From positions 1 to 64,000 of the forward strand of contig REDH01000075.1 in NCBI GenBank assembly GCA_007693585.1: DNA of 64,000 nt, written 5' to 3'. The translations under genes and the position numbers were made by a program. Shown here one piece after another: positions 44,551 to 54,196 of this stretch; position 1 is the stretch's first letter; the number at the start of each line of letters is the position of its first letter. This stretch comes from Deltaproteobacteria bacterium. GTDB taxonomy: Bacteria > Myxococcota_A > Bradymonadia > REDH01. The notes under the pieces were generated by a model that did no database searches, was not told the origin of the DNA, and worked only from the letters and a program-made list of their open reading frames with translations.

Positions 44551-46794
44551 ATGGAAGCTGGGGAGCGTCGAGAGTCTAGTGCGGGGGACCGGAACGCCGA
44601 TGGTTCGGTGGCGGCGGTCCAGTTCTGGATCGGCCTTCTGTGGAGACACGCCTGGGCCATGCTCGCGGTGTTCGTGGTCGTGTCTGCCGGAGGGTACTGG
44701 TACACCATGCAACAGCCGAATGTCTATCAGGCTTCGGCAACGGTACTTGTGTCGCCCGAAGGCGATCAGGTTCGCGCGCTGAGTCCTTTCGGAGATGGAG
44801 CGGCTCCACAGGGGAGCAGCTTCATGGCCAACAGGATCCAGTTCGCCATGCAGGAGCATCTGCTGCGGAGTCCCGAGCTTCTGGACGAGGTCGCCGAGAG
44901 GCTATCGTTGCGGAGTAGCCCATCATTCCTCGGTCTCTTCGGTGACGAAGCCACACCAGACGCGATTGTGGAACGATCGGCAGTTGCAAATCCGGCGATC
45001 ATGCTCCGCGGAATGCTGCGCGTGAACGCGGATGATGAGCGAAGAGTGGTGCAGATTACGATGTCCTCCCGGGATCCTGTTCTGGCCGCGGACGTGGTGA
45101 ACGCTGTGGCGGAGGCTCACGTGGAGAGGAACCTCCTGCGCCAGCTCGAGGCCACGGATCAGGCGCTGGACTGGTTGATGGAGCAGAGCGCAAGCCTTCG
45201 CTCCTCATTGGAGAACGCCGAGCTTGCGCAGTTGGACTATCTGCGTGACCAGGGAACGCTTTCGGTCGCGCTCGACGATAGGCGGAACCTGAGCGTGCGC
45301 GCCGTGGAGGAGTTGAGCACTCAGCTGGCGAACGCAAGACTGGAGGTGGACAGGCTGGGTTCGGTCGTGCGGCAGATTCGCACGTACGACTCACTGGATG
45401 ATCTGCTTGCGGCGAATATTCCGGAAATACTGGATAACAGCATGATTCAGTCCTTCAAGGGTCAACTGGTGGCTCTGGACGAGAGGGACCTGGAACTGCG
45501 CGAGCGCTACGGTGAGCTGTGGCCTGAGCGACGCGCGGTACTCGCAAGAAGGGAGATGCTGGAGAATGTCCTTGAGCGGGAGATCCAGAACGTTCTTCGT
45601 TCATACGTCCAGCGTTTCGAGACGGCACAGCTTCTCGAGCGTACGGTGGCCGAGCGGCTGTCCAGCGCGCAACGGGATGTTTTGCGAAGTGGAGAGAACG
45701 AAATTGCATTCAACGCGCTCCGTCGTGAAGCGGAGACGAATCGCGAGCTCTTTGGAGTGATGGAGCGCCGGCTGAAGGAGATCGAGCTTCACCGCATGTT
45801 GCAGCACAACAACCTCAGTGTGCTGGAGTCCGCAGTCGTCCCCGTCGTTCCCGTTCGGCCGCGAAGGGCAGTGTATTTTCTCGCGACACTGTTGCTTGCG
45901 GGTGTTCTGTCCCTTGGAACCGCTCTTGCGCTGGAGTTTCTGGATCAGAGCGTCAAGCCCGATACCGACTTCGACCGCGAGTTCGGACTTGGACTCCTCG
46001 GAATGTTGCCGGAGATCTCTGCAGGCAAGGGGCGTCGAGGGAGTTCGCGTGGTCCGGCCAAGGGCCAGGAGTTCAACCCCGACATCTTCGTTCACAGCTT
46101 TCCACGTTCCGGAATGGCGGAAGCGTGTCGGTCCATCCGTACCAACCTCTTGTTCATGGACCGTGAGGACACGCTGAAGCGAATGCTGGTAACGTCCAGC
46201 GGACCGCGCGAAGGGAAGACGCTGACATCGGTCAGCCTCGCTACGGTGTTCGCGCAGTCCGGGAACCGCACGGTGCTTGTGGATGCGGACATGCGCAAGC
46301 CAAGACTCGGAAGGGTGTTCGGGGTCGATGATGCAGGTCGAGGTCTGGTCAATGTGTTGGTGGGAGAGTGCACGCTTGATGAGGCGCTCGTGGAAACCGA
46401 GGTGCCGGGCCTCTTCTTGCTTCCGTGCGGTTCGGTACCTCCGAATCCGGTCGAGATTCTGCACTCGGTGGCCTTCGGCCGCTTGCAGGACGAGCTGGAC
46501 GAACGATTCGATCGAGTGCTTTTCGACACGCCTCCTGTCGGTCCGGTGACGGATGCGCGTGTCCTCTCCGGGAGGGTGGGCGGCGTTGTTCTTGTCGCGC
46601 GCGCGTCGCATACGAACAAGGATGCGTTCGCGCGCGCGATCGATGACCTTGACGCAGTCAAGGCCAATCTCCTCGGCATTGTGCTGAACAGCGTGAACTT
46701 CGAGAAGCGGTCAACGGGAGGTGGGTACTACCGGTACTACTATCAGCAGTACAACCAGTACTATGGGGATGCGGAGGAGTCAGCGAGCAGCTAG
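44551..46794 (+). CDS. Wzc-like polysaccharide co-polymerase / BY-kinase
   Basis: Inner-membrane chain-length regulator with tyrosine autokinase, 747 aa. TM1 (AMLAVFVVVSAGGYWY), Wzz domain with long periplasmic coiled coils, and TM2 (AVYFLATLLLAGVLSLGTALALEF). The cytoplasmic kinase has Walker A SSGPREGKTLTSVSLA, Walker A' LVDADMRKPR and Walker B VLFDTPP. The C-terminus is a Tyr cluster (GGGYYRYYYQQYNQYYGD), the autophosphorylation tail. It follows the OPX gene by 50 bp. No glycosyltransferases are nearby, so it serves a polysaccharide made elsewhere. Confidence 0.92.
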   Translation: MEAGERRESSAGDRNADGSVAAVQFWIGLLWRHAWAMLAVFVVVSAGGYWYTMQQPNVYQASATVLVSPEGDQVRALSPFGDGAAPQGSSFMANRIQFAMQEHLLRSPELLDEVAERLSLRSSPSFLGLFGDEATPDAIVERSAVANPAIMLRGMLRVNADDERRVVQITMSSRDPVLAADVVNAVAEAHVERNLLRQLEATDQALDWLMEQSASLRSSLENAELAQLDYLRDQGTLSVALDDRRNLSVRAVEELSTQLANARLEVDRLGSVVRQIRTYDSLDDLLAANIPEILDNSMIQSFKGQLVALDERDLELRERYGELWPERRAVLARREMLENVLEREIQNVLRSYVQRFETAQLLERTVAERLSSAQRDVLRSGENEIAFNALRREAETNRELFGVMERRLKEIELHRMLQHNNLSVLESAVVPVVPVRPRRAVYFLATLLLAGVLSLGTALALEFLDQSVKPDTDFDREFGLGLLGMLPEISAGKGRRGSSRGPAKGQEFNPDIFVHSFPRSGMAEACRSIRTNLLFMDREDTLKRMLVTSSGPREGKTLTSVSLATVFAQSGNRTVLVDADMRKPRLGRVFGVDDAGRGLVNVLVGECTLDEALVETEVPGLFLLPCGSVPPNPVEILHSVAFGRLQDELDERFDRVLFDTPPVGPVTDARVLSGRVGGVVLVARASHTNKDAFARAIDDLDAVKANLLGIVLNSVNFEKRSTGGGYYRYYYQQYNQYYGDAEESASS

Positions 46795-46829
46795 TTGTTT
46801 CCCGGGTGCACGATGGACCGATCCGTCCC

Positions 46830-46861
46830 CGTTCGACGGTGGCAACGACGCCGCTCGAACG
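46830..46861. terminator. Bidirectional hairpin between convergent wzc-like and ribF
   Basis: CGTTCGA pairs with TCGAACG, and an inner CGG/CCG extends the stem with a one-base bulge. It lies midway in the 116-bp convergent spacer. There is no clear U-tract, so it is only a candidate intrinsic terminator. Confidence 0.3.
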
Positions 46862-46910
46862 TCAGGGGGTTCGGAAGAGGAGGGGGGCTGGTGAAGGGCG
46901 AGGCGACGCT

Positions 46911-47882
46911 TTACACGGTTGCCTGGGAGCGTTCGTGATACGCTGCGGCACGTGCACGATCATCCGCGACTTGTTCAAGAAGGGCGTCGGTGGAGGGGAA
47001 ACGTCGTTCCTCGCGGATGCGCGAGAGAAAGCTGACGTCTATCCGAACGCCCGGTTGTACATCTGGTGCCATGGGGCCCAGACACATGGTTTCCACGCTG
47101 ATGCCGCTGTCGACTTCGAAGGTGGGTCGGTAGCCTACGTTCGTGACGGCGCCTGCATGGAACCCGGTTGCAGGTACGCGCAGGGTGGTCACGTAGACTC
47201 CAGGAGGAGGAAGCAGGCGACCTTGTGGATAGAGGTTGATGGTCGGAATTCCGATACCAGTTCCACGTCCTGCGCCCGGTGTTCTTGGGCCGGACAGCGA
47301 CCAGGGTTGACCGAGCAGTCGGTTCACTTCCTCACAATCTCCGCGTCGAAGAGCGGACCGAATCCGGGTTGATGACACGGGAGCGCCATCATCGATGACT
47401 GCGGGATGAACCGTTGCCGTCAGTTCGCCGTGCTTCGCATAGTCAAGCAGGGTGGCGGTGCTTCCCGAGCGGCGGTGACCGAAGTTGAAGTCGTAGCCGA
47501 CATGGATGCTCTCGGCCCGCAGGGTGCGGACAAGGAGTGCATCCAGAAAGTCGAGAGGGGAGATGGCTGCGAAGTCCCGACTGAAGGGTACGGTCCAAAC
47601 CTCACTCAAGCCAGCGTCCAGGAGGGCCTGTCTTCGTTCGTCTGCGGTGGCAAGCCGGAACTCCTTCGGCGCCTTCTCGGCGAAGATCTCCACCGGGTGT
47701 GGCTCGAAGGTCATCGCCAATGCGGGCAGTTCACGATGCTCGGCGTCTTCGACCGTCGAGCGCAGAATCGCTCGATGACCGCGGTGGAGTCCGTCGAAGT
47801 TCCCAATGGTCCAGACCGCGCCCTGGTGCACCAGTTCACGAACGTGTGAGGGGGGAACGACTGGAAGAGCCGGAAAGATCAT
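46911..47882 (-). CDS. ribF: Bifunctional riboflavin kinase / FAD synthetase
   Basis: Makes FMN and FAD from riboflavin. 323 aa. N-terminal adenylyltransferase: IGNFDGLHRGHRAIL, FDFGHRRSG-type segment (YDFNFGHRRSG) and VSSTRIRSALRRGD. C-terminal kinase: GRGTGIGIPTINLYP and GAVTNVGYRPTF, with VSFLSRIREERRF near the end. All match RibF. It is divergent from aroE with a 50-bp spacer; its 3' end faces the Wzc-like gene. Confidence 0.96.
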   Translation of the reverse strand: MIFPALPVVPPSHVRELVHQGAVWTIGNFDGLHRGHRAILRSTVEDAEHRELPALAMTFEPHPVEIFAEKAPKEFRLATADERRQALLDAGLSEVWTVPFSRDFAAISPLDFLDALLVRTLRAESIHVGYDFNFGHRRSGSTATLLDYAKHGELTATVHPAVIDDGAPVSSTRIRSALRRGDCEEVNRLLGQPWSLSGPRTPGAGRGTGIGIPTINLYPQGRLLPPPGVYVTTLRVPATGFHAGAVTNVGYRPTFEVDSGISVETMCLGPMAPDVQPGVRIDVSFLSRIREERRFPSTDALLEQVADDRARAAAYHERSQATV

Positions 47883-47932
47883 GGCATCAGTTGCAGGCGC
47901 AGGTACGGGTTTGTCCCGGGTGAAGGAGTAAC

Positions 47933-48904
47933 ATGGACACGAAGCGAGAACCAGTCATGCCCGGGCAGACGTTCGGAGCGGAACTGGTGCTTCTGGGGCG
48001 ACCCGTTGCCCACTCGGTGTCGCCGGCCTTCCAGACTGCAGGGTTGCGCGCCTGCGATCTCGGGTGGCGCTACCGTGCCGTGCTGGCGGACGAGGCCACA
48101 GTGGAACGTGCCTTCGCTGCCATGGAGTCGGATGACCTCGTGGGAGCGAACGTCACCCTTCCATGGAAGGGACTCGCGGCCCGAGGTCGGTTCGCCCCGA
48201 GTGACTCGGTCGTCCGGACCGGGGCAGCAAATACGCTCTGGCGGGACGGGCAGGGAGCTTGTCGTACCGCCAACACGGATGTGTACGGCGTGCGTGCATC
48301 CCTTCACGCTCTCGGCATTCGGGAAGGTGATCCGGTGGAGGCGGTCGTCCTCGGCGGTGGCGGTGCTGCTGCGGCTGCCATTTCCTGTTGCCGAGGATAT
48401 CGGCTCCCGGTTCGAGTCGTGGTGAGACGGCCCAGAGCGGTGACTGCCATCCTGGCACAGGACCTTGTCGAGGAGGTAGACGTGCGGTGCTGGGATGCGA
48501 GCGCTCTGGACGACTTGAGGGGTTCGCTCCTCGTGATCGACGCCACTTCACTGGCGCATCAGGATCCGCGAGTGGCCTCTCGGGCGTACCGCGTGCTCGG
48601 CCTCGCGAAACCGATGGCCGACAGCCGTTGGCTGAGCCTGAGCTACAGCCGCGAACGCCTGTCCTTCGAGAAGCTGGCCCTGCAGGCAGGCGCACCATGC
48701 CTTGATGGTCGGGTGATGCTTCTTCATCAAGGGGCGGTGTCCTTCGAGTTGTGGACCGGCCTTGAAGCGCCACTGCAGGTGATGGCGAGCGCTCTCGACT
48801 CGGCCACGAACGCCATTGCCAGCGGTCGGATGCCCACCGAACCGATCCATGAGGCCGTCCGTGCAGGCGTGGAGGCGGAACGTTTCCTCGCACGGGGGAG
48901 CTGA
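47933..48904 (+). CDS. aroE: Shikimate dehydrogenase family protein
   Basis: NADPH-dependent 3-dehydroshikimate reductase family, 323 aa, ATG 47933 after GAAGGAGTAAC. Shikimate-binding motifs are intact: GRPVAHSVSPAFQ, GANVTLPWKG (catalytic Lys) and TGAANTLWR, plus NTDVYGVRASL. The cofactor glycine loop reads VLGGGGAAAAA. The C-terminal SFELWTG is present. However, the usual D.IYNP.xTxLL segment is absent (VIDATSLAHQDPR; DSRWLSLSYSRE), and the chain is longer than typical AroE (~270-290). It might be an AroE variant or paralogue. I keep aroE with modest caution. Confidence 0.85.
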   Translation: MDTKREPVMPGQTFGAELVLLGRPVAHSVSPAFQTAGLRACDLGWRYRAVLADEATVERAFAAMESDDLVGANVTLPWKGLAARGRFAPSDSVVRTGAANTLWRDGQGACRTANTDVYGVRASLHALGIREGDPVEAVVLGGGGAAAAAISCCRGYRLPVRVVVRRPRAVTAILAQDLVEEVDVRCWDASALDDLRGSLLVIDATSLAHQDPRVASRAYRVLGLAKPMADSRWLSLSYSRERLSFEKLALQAGAPCLDGRVMLLHQGAVSFELWTGLEAPLQVMASALDSATNAIASGRMPTEPIHEAVRAGVEAERFLARGS

Positions 48905-48918
48905 GCGCCTCCGCTCAG
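48901..48918. terminator. Hairpin carrying both convergent stop codons (aroE / lipoprotein)
   Basis: CTGAGCG-CCTC-CGCTCAG, a perfect 7-bp stem with a 4-nt loop, contains the TGA of aroE on one strand and the TGA of the opposing gene on the other. It would form in both transcripts. No T-run follows. Confidence 0.45.
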
Positions 48919-50528
48919 CGCAGGATACCGCGAATTCCTGCGGACAGGATGGCATCGACGAGCACAGTCCGGCTCTGCATCGTCCATGGATAGGCAAGCC
49001 CTCCCTGCACTTCGAGGAAGAGTGGCAGGCTGCTCTGCCAACGAAGCGCGACGTGTCCGCCAATTGCGTGGTGCGTGGTTTGCGCGCCCATCGTGCCAGC
49101 GATGGGGTTGGATAGCATGCCCAGTCGCCAGTACTCGACAGCAGCGAAGCCGCTGAGCTGTCGCGAAGTGATCCCTGCGCGCGAGCCGACGCCTACCCTG
49201 GAGAACTGCATTCCGCGTTCGGTGGGTGGACCGTCCTGCGTGGTGAGTGCAAAGTCACGTCGGACGTCGACATGAAGTCCGACATGCCGGAAGTGCATGC
49301 CCTGCATCAGCCGCAAGGTCATGCCGCGTTCGACCTGTCCGCCGATCTGTCCACTGAAGAGCTGCGTGCCCGAACCCAGAAGCATGAACACCTCTGTGGT
49401 CGAATCGGCGCGAGCCGAGCCGGGCGTGATCAGGACGAGCAGCACGACCGTCCACGCTGCCGATGGTCGGCTCAGGCGAAGAAGACCGAGAAGCAGGACG
49501 AGGCTGAAGAGAAGGGGGAGCGCAGTCAGGGCGCCTCGTGTCGCATGACAGCCTCCAGACCGGTCATCCTCCACAAGGCAGTATCCGTCAGATGTGCAGG
49601 TTTCCGAGCTGGCACAGTCGGCCACCCCGGTACATTCGAGCGGTGTCGCGATCACGGTGTGCTGGAAGGTTCCAAGACAGGGCCCGGGAGCGCACGTGAC
49701 ACGAAGCACGAGCCGATCGCCGATTCCCAGCACTTCCGGTCCGGTCGTGCCCGACTGGACACCACCGGCTTCCATGTTCAGGTCCAGGCGTTCCAGAGGG
49801 CCACTCGTGCCGGCGCATGTTCGCGGCACGCGCCGCCCACGCGCACAGTCCTCATGCACCATGAGGCGCGTATCCAGTGGTCCGTCGGGAAACGACACGA
49901 CATGGATTCCCTCCTCGAGAACAAAGCTCCTCGTGGTGCCGCCGACACCGGGGCACGTGGGAGAGGCACTCCTGGTCGCTTCCGGGACCAACTCCGTACC
50001 CGACAGAGTACGGATGGTCACCGCAAGGTCGGCGTCCACATCAGTCACGAGCCAGACGGAATCCCGTGGAATCTGGAGCCGAAAGGAAGGTTGAAATCCC
50101 GGAAGTGGCCTCTCTTCGATGCGCACGAGGAGTGGTGTGCCTACCTCTCGTACAAGGGGAAGGGCGTTCAGGTCTTCCTCCGTGGGCTCCGCGAAGGAGT
50201 GCGGAGCCGGGTTGACGCGCCGCCCCGAGCCGGAACGAAGCAGCGTACACGCCTCATCATCCACGCGACCACTGGTCTGGGCCTGGACCTCGATCTGGAC
50301 CCGCGTCTCGGTCCCTTCGGCTTCCTCCAGCGCGACCATCCAGTCCATGGAAAGCCTGCCGATGACCGGCTGGGTATACAGGATGCCGGAATCGTCCTGT
50401 ACTTCGGAAAACTCGAGGGTCTGCAACTCACCGATGTCCTGCACGTCGCATGTGGCACCAAGTGCCATCACCGCCAGAACAAGGACAGCGCCCTTCAGAG
50501 GCGAACGAGGACCGATGGATCGGTTCAT
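48915..50528 (-). CDS. Lipoprotein with Cys-rich module, internal MYXO-CTERM-like segment and barrel-like C-terminus
   Basis: Continuous frame of 537 aa from ATG 50528, which overlaps the nnr stop (ATGA). Residues 1-27 are a signal with lipobox-like GATC. A beta-rich domain follows, with late Cys-rich CTGVADCASSETCTSDGYC, common in this lineage. Next, around residue 327, come GGCHATRGALTALP and a hydrophobic LLFSLVLLLGLLRLSR, which looks like a Cys-TM-Arg sorting tail. It is followed at once by a second hydrophobic stretch ending SARA|DS and ~150 residues of barrel-like strands. It may be a fusion of two genes; a GTG at 49445 could start the second. Function unknown. Confidence 0.55.
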   Translation of the reverse strand: MNRSIGPRSPLKGAVLVLAVMALGATCDVQDIGELQTLEFSEVQDDSGILYTQPVIGRLSMDWMVALEEAEGTETRVQIEVQAQTSGRVDDEACTLLRSGSGRRVNPAPHSFAEPTEEDLNALPLVREVGTPLLVRIEERPLPGFQPSFRLQIPRDSVWLVTDVDADLAVTIRTLSGTELVPEATRSASPTCPGVGGTTRSFVLEEGIHVVSFPDGPLDTRLMVHEDCARGRRVPRTCAGTSGPLERLDLNMEAGGVQSGTTGPEVLGIGDRLVLRVTCAPGPCLGTFQHTVIATPLECTGVADCASSETCTSDGYCLVEDDRSGGCHATRGALTALPLLFSLVLLLGLLRLSRPSAAWTVVLLVLITPGSARADSTTEVFMLLGSGTQLFSGQIGGQVERGMTLRLMQGMHFRHVGLHVDVRRDFALTTQDGPPTERGMQFSRVGVGSRAGITSRQLSGFAAVEYWRLGMLSNPIAGTMGAQTTHHAIGGHVALRWQSSLPLFLEVQGGLAYPWTMQSRTVLVDAILSAGIRGILR

Positions 50529-52006
50529 CGCGGTCCCAGTTCGGACAGGACGGACGGGACGTTCCGAGCCACTTCCTGTGCTCGCACCCGAAGGGAGCCG
50601 GTGGCCAGAGCGGCTGCGTGGCCCGCCGCGGCATGGACCCAGCAACCGAGGATCGCTGACTCCAGTGGGGGGAGATGAGGACGCAGTGCTGCAATGATTC
50701 CTGCCAGAACATCGCCGCAGCCGGCGGATGCCATCTTCGAGGAACCCGGTTCGACAAAGTAGACGGGACCATCCGGCGCCGCGATGACTGCCCCAGCGGT
50801 CTTGGCGACGACGACGGCATTCCACATGCGAGCGGCTCGCATGGCTGCTCCCGGGAGATCGCCGAGAACGTCGGCAAGCTCCACGCCGAGAAGACGCGCC
50901 AGCTCGGCAGGATGGGGGGTGAGGATTGCACTCCAGTGCTCCGTGGAACCCACGAGTCCACGTGCCGCCATCAGGTTGAGCGCATCTGCATCGAGGACAA
51001 GCGGACCTCGCACCTCGGTCACGGTGGACTCGAGTTCCGCCGCGGCTTCGTCGCTGGTGCCACGTCCCGGCCCGATGAGCACCACATCGTGCTGGCGCCC
51101 CGAGTGCGCAGCGACACACTCCGGTACGGTGCGGAGCACCAGCGAGAGAACGTCCTCCGAGGCATCGACGGAGAGAAGACCGGTGCCCGTCATCACAGCG
51201 CCCAGAGCTGCCAGCACCGCAGCACCGGGCATCTTCGGCGAACCTGCCCTGAGCAGAATCGTACCACTGCATCCCTTGTGCACGTTTCTCGAACGCTGTG
51301 GCACGAGCGTGCCAGCCATGCGTCGGTCGACGATCGTCGCAGCGGCGGCCTCGTCGAGCCAGCACCGGGGTAGCCCGATGTCTGCCACCTCGACCGTTCC
51401 ACAGCGCTCGGCTCCGTCGCCGAGGACATGGCACCACTTCAGTGCACCCATGGCGACTGTGTGGGTTGCGCTCAGCGTTCCAGGATCGCAGCTCCCGGTG
51501 TCGCTGTGAACGCCGCTGGGTACGTCCACCGCGAGCACGGTGCCGTCATGTTCACGACGGACGATGTCGAGTAGTTGCACCACCTCGCGGGGAAGTGTAC
51601 CGCTCAAGCCGATTCCGAACAGCGCATCAACGACGACGGGCCTCTGGTGAAGCTCCGCCCGCAGGCGATCAGGTGAAGCCGGGGCAATCTCGCAGCCGGC
51701 CCGACGGGCGATCTCCAGATTGGCGCTGGCGTCGGGAGGGTAGCTGTTCGGGTCGCCCAGCGTCAGGATGGTCGCACGATGCCCACGACACCGACGAATG
51801 CGTGCAATGCAGGACCCGTCACCACCGTTGTTGCCGGGTCCAGCGAGGATCAGCGACGGTGCTCCGGGCGCCAGGCGTTCGAGAGCATCCGCACAGACCA
51901 GAGAGGCTCGCTCCATAAGCACCATACCCGGGATTCCGAGTGAGTCGATGGCGCGCCGGTCGAGCGCTGCCATCGCTTTGGAGGTCAGGACTCTCTGGTG
52001 GATCAA
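50525..52006 (-). CDS. nnr: Bifunctional NAD(P)H-hydrate epimerase / dehydratase
   Basis: Repairs damaged NAD(P)H hydrates. 493 aa from a TTG start at 52006 overlapping the pdxJ stop (TTGA); residues before the first ATG align with the family N-terminus ([15 protein letters not shown]), which supports TTG. The N-terminal YjeF_N domain has [14 protein letters not shown] and [11 protein letters not shown]. The C-terminal YjeF_C kinase-fold domain has [32 protein letters not shown] and [15 protein letters not shown]. The last motif is normally GTGDVLAG, so Cys replaces Thr here. Confidence 0.93.
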   Translation of the reverse strand: MIHQRVLTSKAMAALDRRAIDSLGIPGMVLMERASLVCADALERLAPGAPSLILAGPGNNGGDGSCIARIRRCRGHRATILTLGDPNSYPPDASANLEIARRAGCEIAPASPDRLRAELHQRPVVVDALFGIGLSGTLPREVVQLLDIVRREHDGTVLAVDVPSGVHSDTGSCDPGTLSATHTVAMGALKWCHVLGDGAERCGTVEVADIGLPRCWLDEAAAATIVDRRMAGTLVPQRSRNVHKGCSGTILLRAGSPKMPGAAVLAALGAVMTGTGLLSVDASEDVLSLVLRTVPECVAAHSGRQHDVVLIGPGRGTSDEAAAELESTVTEVRGPLVLDADALNLMAARGLVGSTEHWSAILTPHPAELARLLGVELADVLGDLPGAAMRAARMWNAVVVAKTAGAVIAAPDGPVYFVEPGSSKMASAGCGDVLAGIIAALRPHLPPLESAILGCWVHAAAGHAAALATGSLRVRAQEVARNVPSVLSELGPR

Positions 52007-52764
52007 TGTCGACGATGGGGAACGGGGTTCAGGGCGTCGAGCATCTCTCGGACCGCCTGGTCAAAGCCGACCATGATGGCCCTGGCCACGATGGCATGAC
52101 CGATGTTGTACTCCACGATCTGCGGAATCGTGGTGAGCGCGCCCACATTTCGGTAGTCGAGGCCATGCCCGGCCGCCACGGTCAGTCCGCAAGCCTGCGC
52201 GTGCTCGGCTGCGGCCCGGAGGCGGTGCAATTCCCGCTCCTGGTCATCATCCCGACCCGTCGCGTGCGCGTAGTCACCCGTGTGGAGCTCGATCATCGGA
52301 ATGCCGAGTTCAGCGCACGCCTCGATCACCTGCAGATCGGGAGCAACGAATGCACTGCAGGTGATGCCCGCCGAGCCAAGAGCCTCGCTGAACCTCTCAA
52401 GCGAACTCGATGTTTTTCGCACATCCAGCCCCCCCTCTGTCGTGCGCTCCTCGCGACGCTCGGGTACCAGCGTCACCATCGAGGGACGCTGGTCGAGCGC
52501 GATGCCCAGCATCTCGTCCGTCATCGCCATCTCGAGGTTGAGGCGCGTCGTCACCACCTCGCGGAGTACCGAAACATCCCGCTCCTGAATGTGCCGTCTA
52601 TCCTCCCGCAGATGAACGGTAATCTGGTCCGCCCCCGCCAGCTCCGCCACCATCGCGGCCGCCACCGGGTCAGGATAGCGTGTTCCTCTGGCCTGCCGAA
52701 TGGTGGCGACGTGGTCGACGTTGACCCCCAGTGCGGGCCTTGCGTGTTCGCGAGCAAGCGTCAT
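52003..52764 (-). CDS. pdxJ: Pyridoxine 5'-phosphate synthase
   Basis: Condenses 3-amino-2-oxopropyl phosphate and 1-deoxyxylulose-5-phosphate to pyridoxine 5'-phosphate (vitamin B6). 253 aa. Hallmarks: [17 protein letters not shown], the active-site segment [30 protein letters not shown] and the C-terminal [10 protein letters not shown] and [13 protein letters not shown]. It lies between glmM and nnr, with a 4-bp overlap to nnr. Confidence 0.97.
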   Translation of the reverse strand: MTLAREHARPALGVNVDHVATIRQARGTRYPDPVAAAMVAELAGADQITVHLREDRRHIQERDVSVLREVVTTRLNLEMAMTDEMLGIALDQRPSMVTLVPERREERTTEGGLDVRKTSSSLERFSEALGSAGITCSAFVAPDLQVIEACAELGIPMIELHTGDYAHATGRDDDQERELHRLRAAAEHAQACGLTVAAGHGLDYRNVGALTTIPQIVEYNIGHAIVARAIMVGFDQAVREMLDALNPVPHRRH

Positions 52765-52801
52765 GAACCGGGCTCCGTGTTCTGGCCGTATGGCCGAGCG
52801 A

Positions 52802-54157
52802 TCAGCGGTCGAGTTCCTTCACGAGGGTGTCGGCGAGGTCCTCTGCCATCTCTCGGATGCGAGCCTCGTCCTCGCCCTCCACCATAACGCGAATCTTCGA
52901 CTCCGTTCCAGAGTATCGCACCAGAAGTCGACCTCGGCCTGCGAGCGACCGCTCGAGGTTCGCCATGAGTGCCTGTGAGGCGGGGAGTTCCTCCACCGGC
53001 CTCTTTCGCGAAACGGCGCGGTTGACGAGGACCTGCGGTACGCGCTGCATGATCCCGGAGAGCTCGCTCAGAGGTCGCTGCCGCGAAAGCATCACGTTGA
53101 GCACCTGAATCGCTGCGGCAATGCCGTCTCCCGTGGTCGCATGGTCCAGGAACACCAGGTGGCCAGACTGCTCTCCTCCAAAATTCAGGCCTGTCTCGCG
53201 CATGTGCTGCACGACGTAGCGGTCACCCACGTCGGTTCGCACCAGCCCTACCCCTTCGCCGGCGAGGGCGTGTTCCAATCCCAGATTGCTCATGACCGTC
53301 GCCACCACTGTCGGTCCCCGCAGTCTTCGTTCCTGGTGAAGGTGCAGGCCGCACAGGGCGAGAATGGCATCCCCATCCACCACCTCGCCGCGCTCGTCGA
53401 GAAGGATGAGTCGATCCGCGTCGCCGTCGAGTGCCACACCAAGATCCGCACCATGCTTGCGCACGGCCTCTGCGCAGCACTCCGGATGCAGACTGCCGCA
53501 CGACGCATTGATGTTCAGCCCGTTGGGGTGAACCCCCAGCGGAATCACTTCTGCGCCAAGTTCCTCGAACACGGCCGGAGCCGCTCGATAGCCGGCTCCG
53601 TTGGCGCAGTCCACCACAACGCGCAGCCCGTCGAGGTCAAACGTCTCGTGCAGCAGGGCCTTGAGGTGCGTGATGTACCGGCCGTTCGCGTCCTCGATAC
53701 GGCGCGCACGGCCAATATCCGCACCCCGCGCCAGATCGGGATGCTCGAGTTCGGACTCCATGCGGAGCTCGAGCGCGGCCTCCACCTCATCCGGAAGCTT
53801 GAATCCATCATGCCCGAACACCTTGAGGCCGTTATCCTCGTAGGGATTGTGGCTCGCGCTGATCACGATGCCCGCCTCCGCGCGCATGCTCGTGGTCAGG
53901 TAGGCGATACCAGGGGTCGGGATGGGACCAAGCAGGATCACGTCGGCGCCGGTGCTCGTGATGCCGGCCACGAGCGCAGACTCCAGCATGTAGCCGCTCA
54001 GGCGAGTATCCTTGCCGACGAGGATCTTCGGCCGACTTTTGCTCGATGCGCCGAACGTGAACGCCACGGCACGCCCGAGACGCAAGGCGTTCTCCACCGT
54101 CATCGGGTCACTGTTCGCAAGGCCCCGAATGCCGTCGGTACCAAAGTACTTTCTCAT
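52802..54157 (-). CDS. glmM: Phosphoglucosamine mutase
   Basis: Converts glucosamine-6-P to glucosamine-1-P, joining GlmS and GlmU encoded at 10-13 kb. 451 aa. Motifs: [12 protein letters not shown], phosphoserine loop [13 protein letters not shown], metal loop [13 protein letters not shown], sugar-binding [10 protein letters not shown] and phosphate-binding [12 protein letters not shown]. It sits in the cdaA-cdaR-glmM order found widely; in Firmicutes, GlmM binds and restrains the diadenylate cyclase. Confidence 0.97.
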   Translation of the reverse strand: MRKYFGTDGIRGLANSDPMTVENALRLGRAVAFTFGASSKSRPKILVGKDTRLSGYMLESALVAGITSTGADVILLGPIPTPGIAYLTTSMRAEAGIVISASHNPYEDNGLKVFGHDGFKLPDEVEAALELRMESELEHPDLARGADIGRARRIEDANGRYITHLKALLHETFDLDGLRVVVDCANGAGYRAAPAVFEELGAEVIPLGVHPNGLNINASCGSLHPECCAEAVRKHGADLGVALDGDADRLILLDERGEVVDGDAILALCGLHLHQERRLRGPTVVATVMSNLGLEHALAGEGVGLVRTDVGDRYVVQHMRETGLNFGGEQSGHLVFLDHATTGDGIAAAIQVLNVMLSRQRPLSELSGIMQRVPQVLVNRAVSRKRPVEELPASQALMANLERSLAGRGRLLVRYSGTESKIRVMVEGEDEARIREMAEDLADTLVKELDR

Positions 54158-54196
54158 CGTGCTGCTTCCGGTGTGATGGAACCCACGGTCGACCCC

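Noticed and set aside
47883-47932. Promoter pair in the ribF/aroE spacer
   Set aside because: Fifty bases without a convincing -10 on either strand; only the aroE ribosome-binding site is clear.
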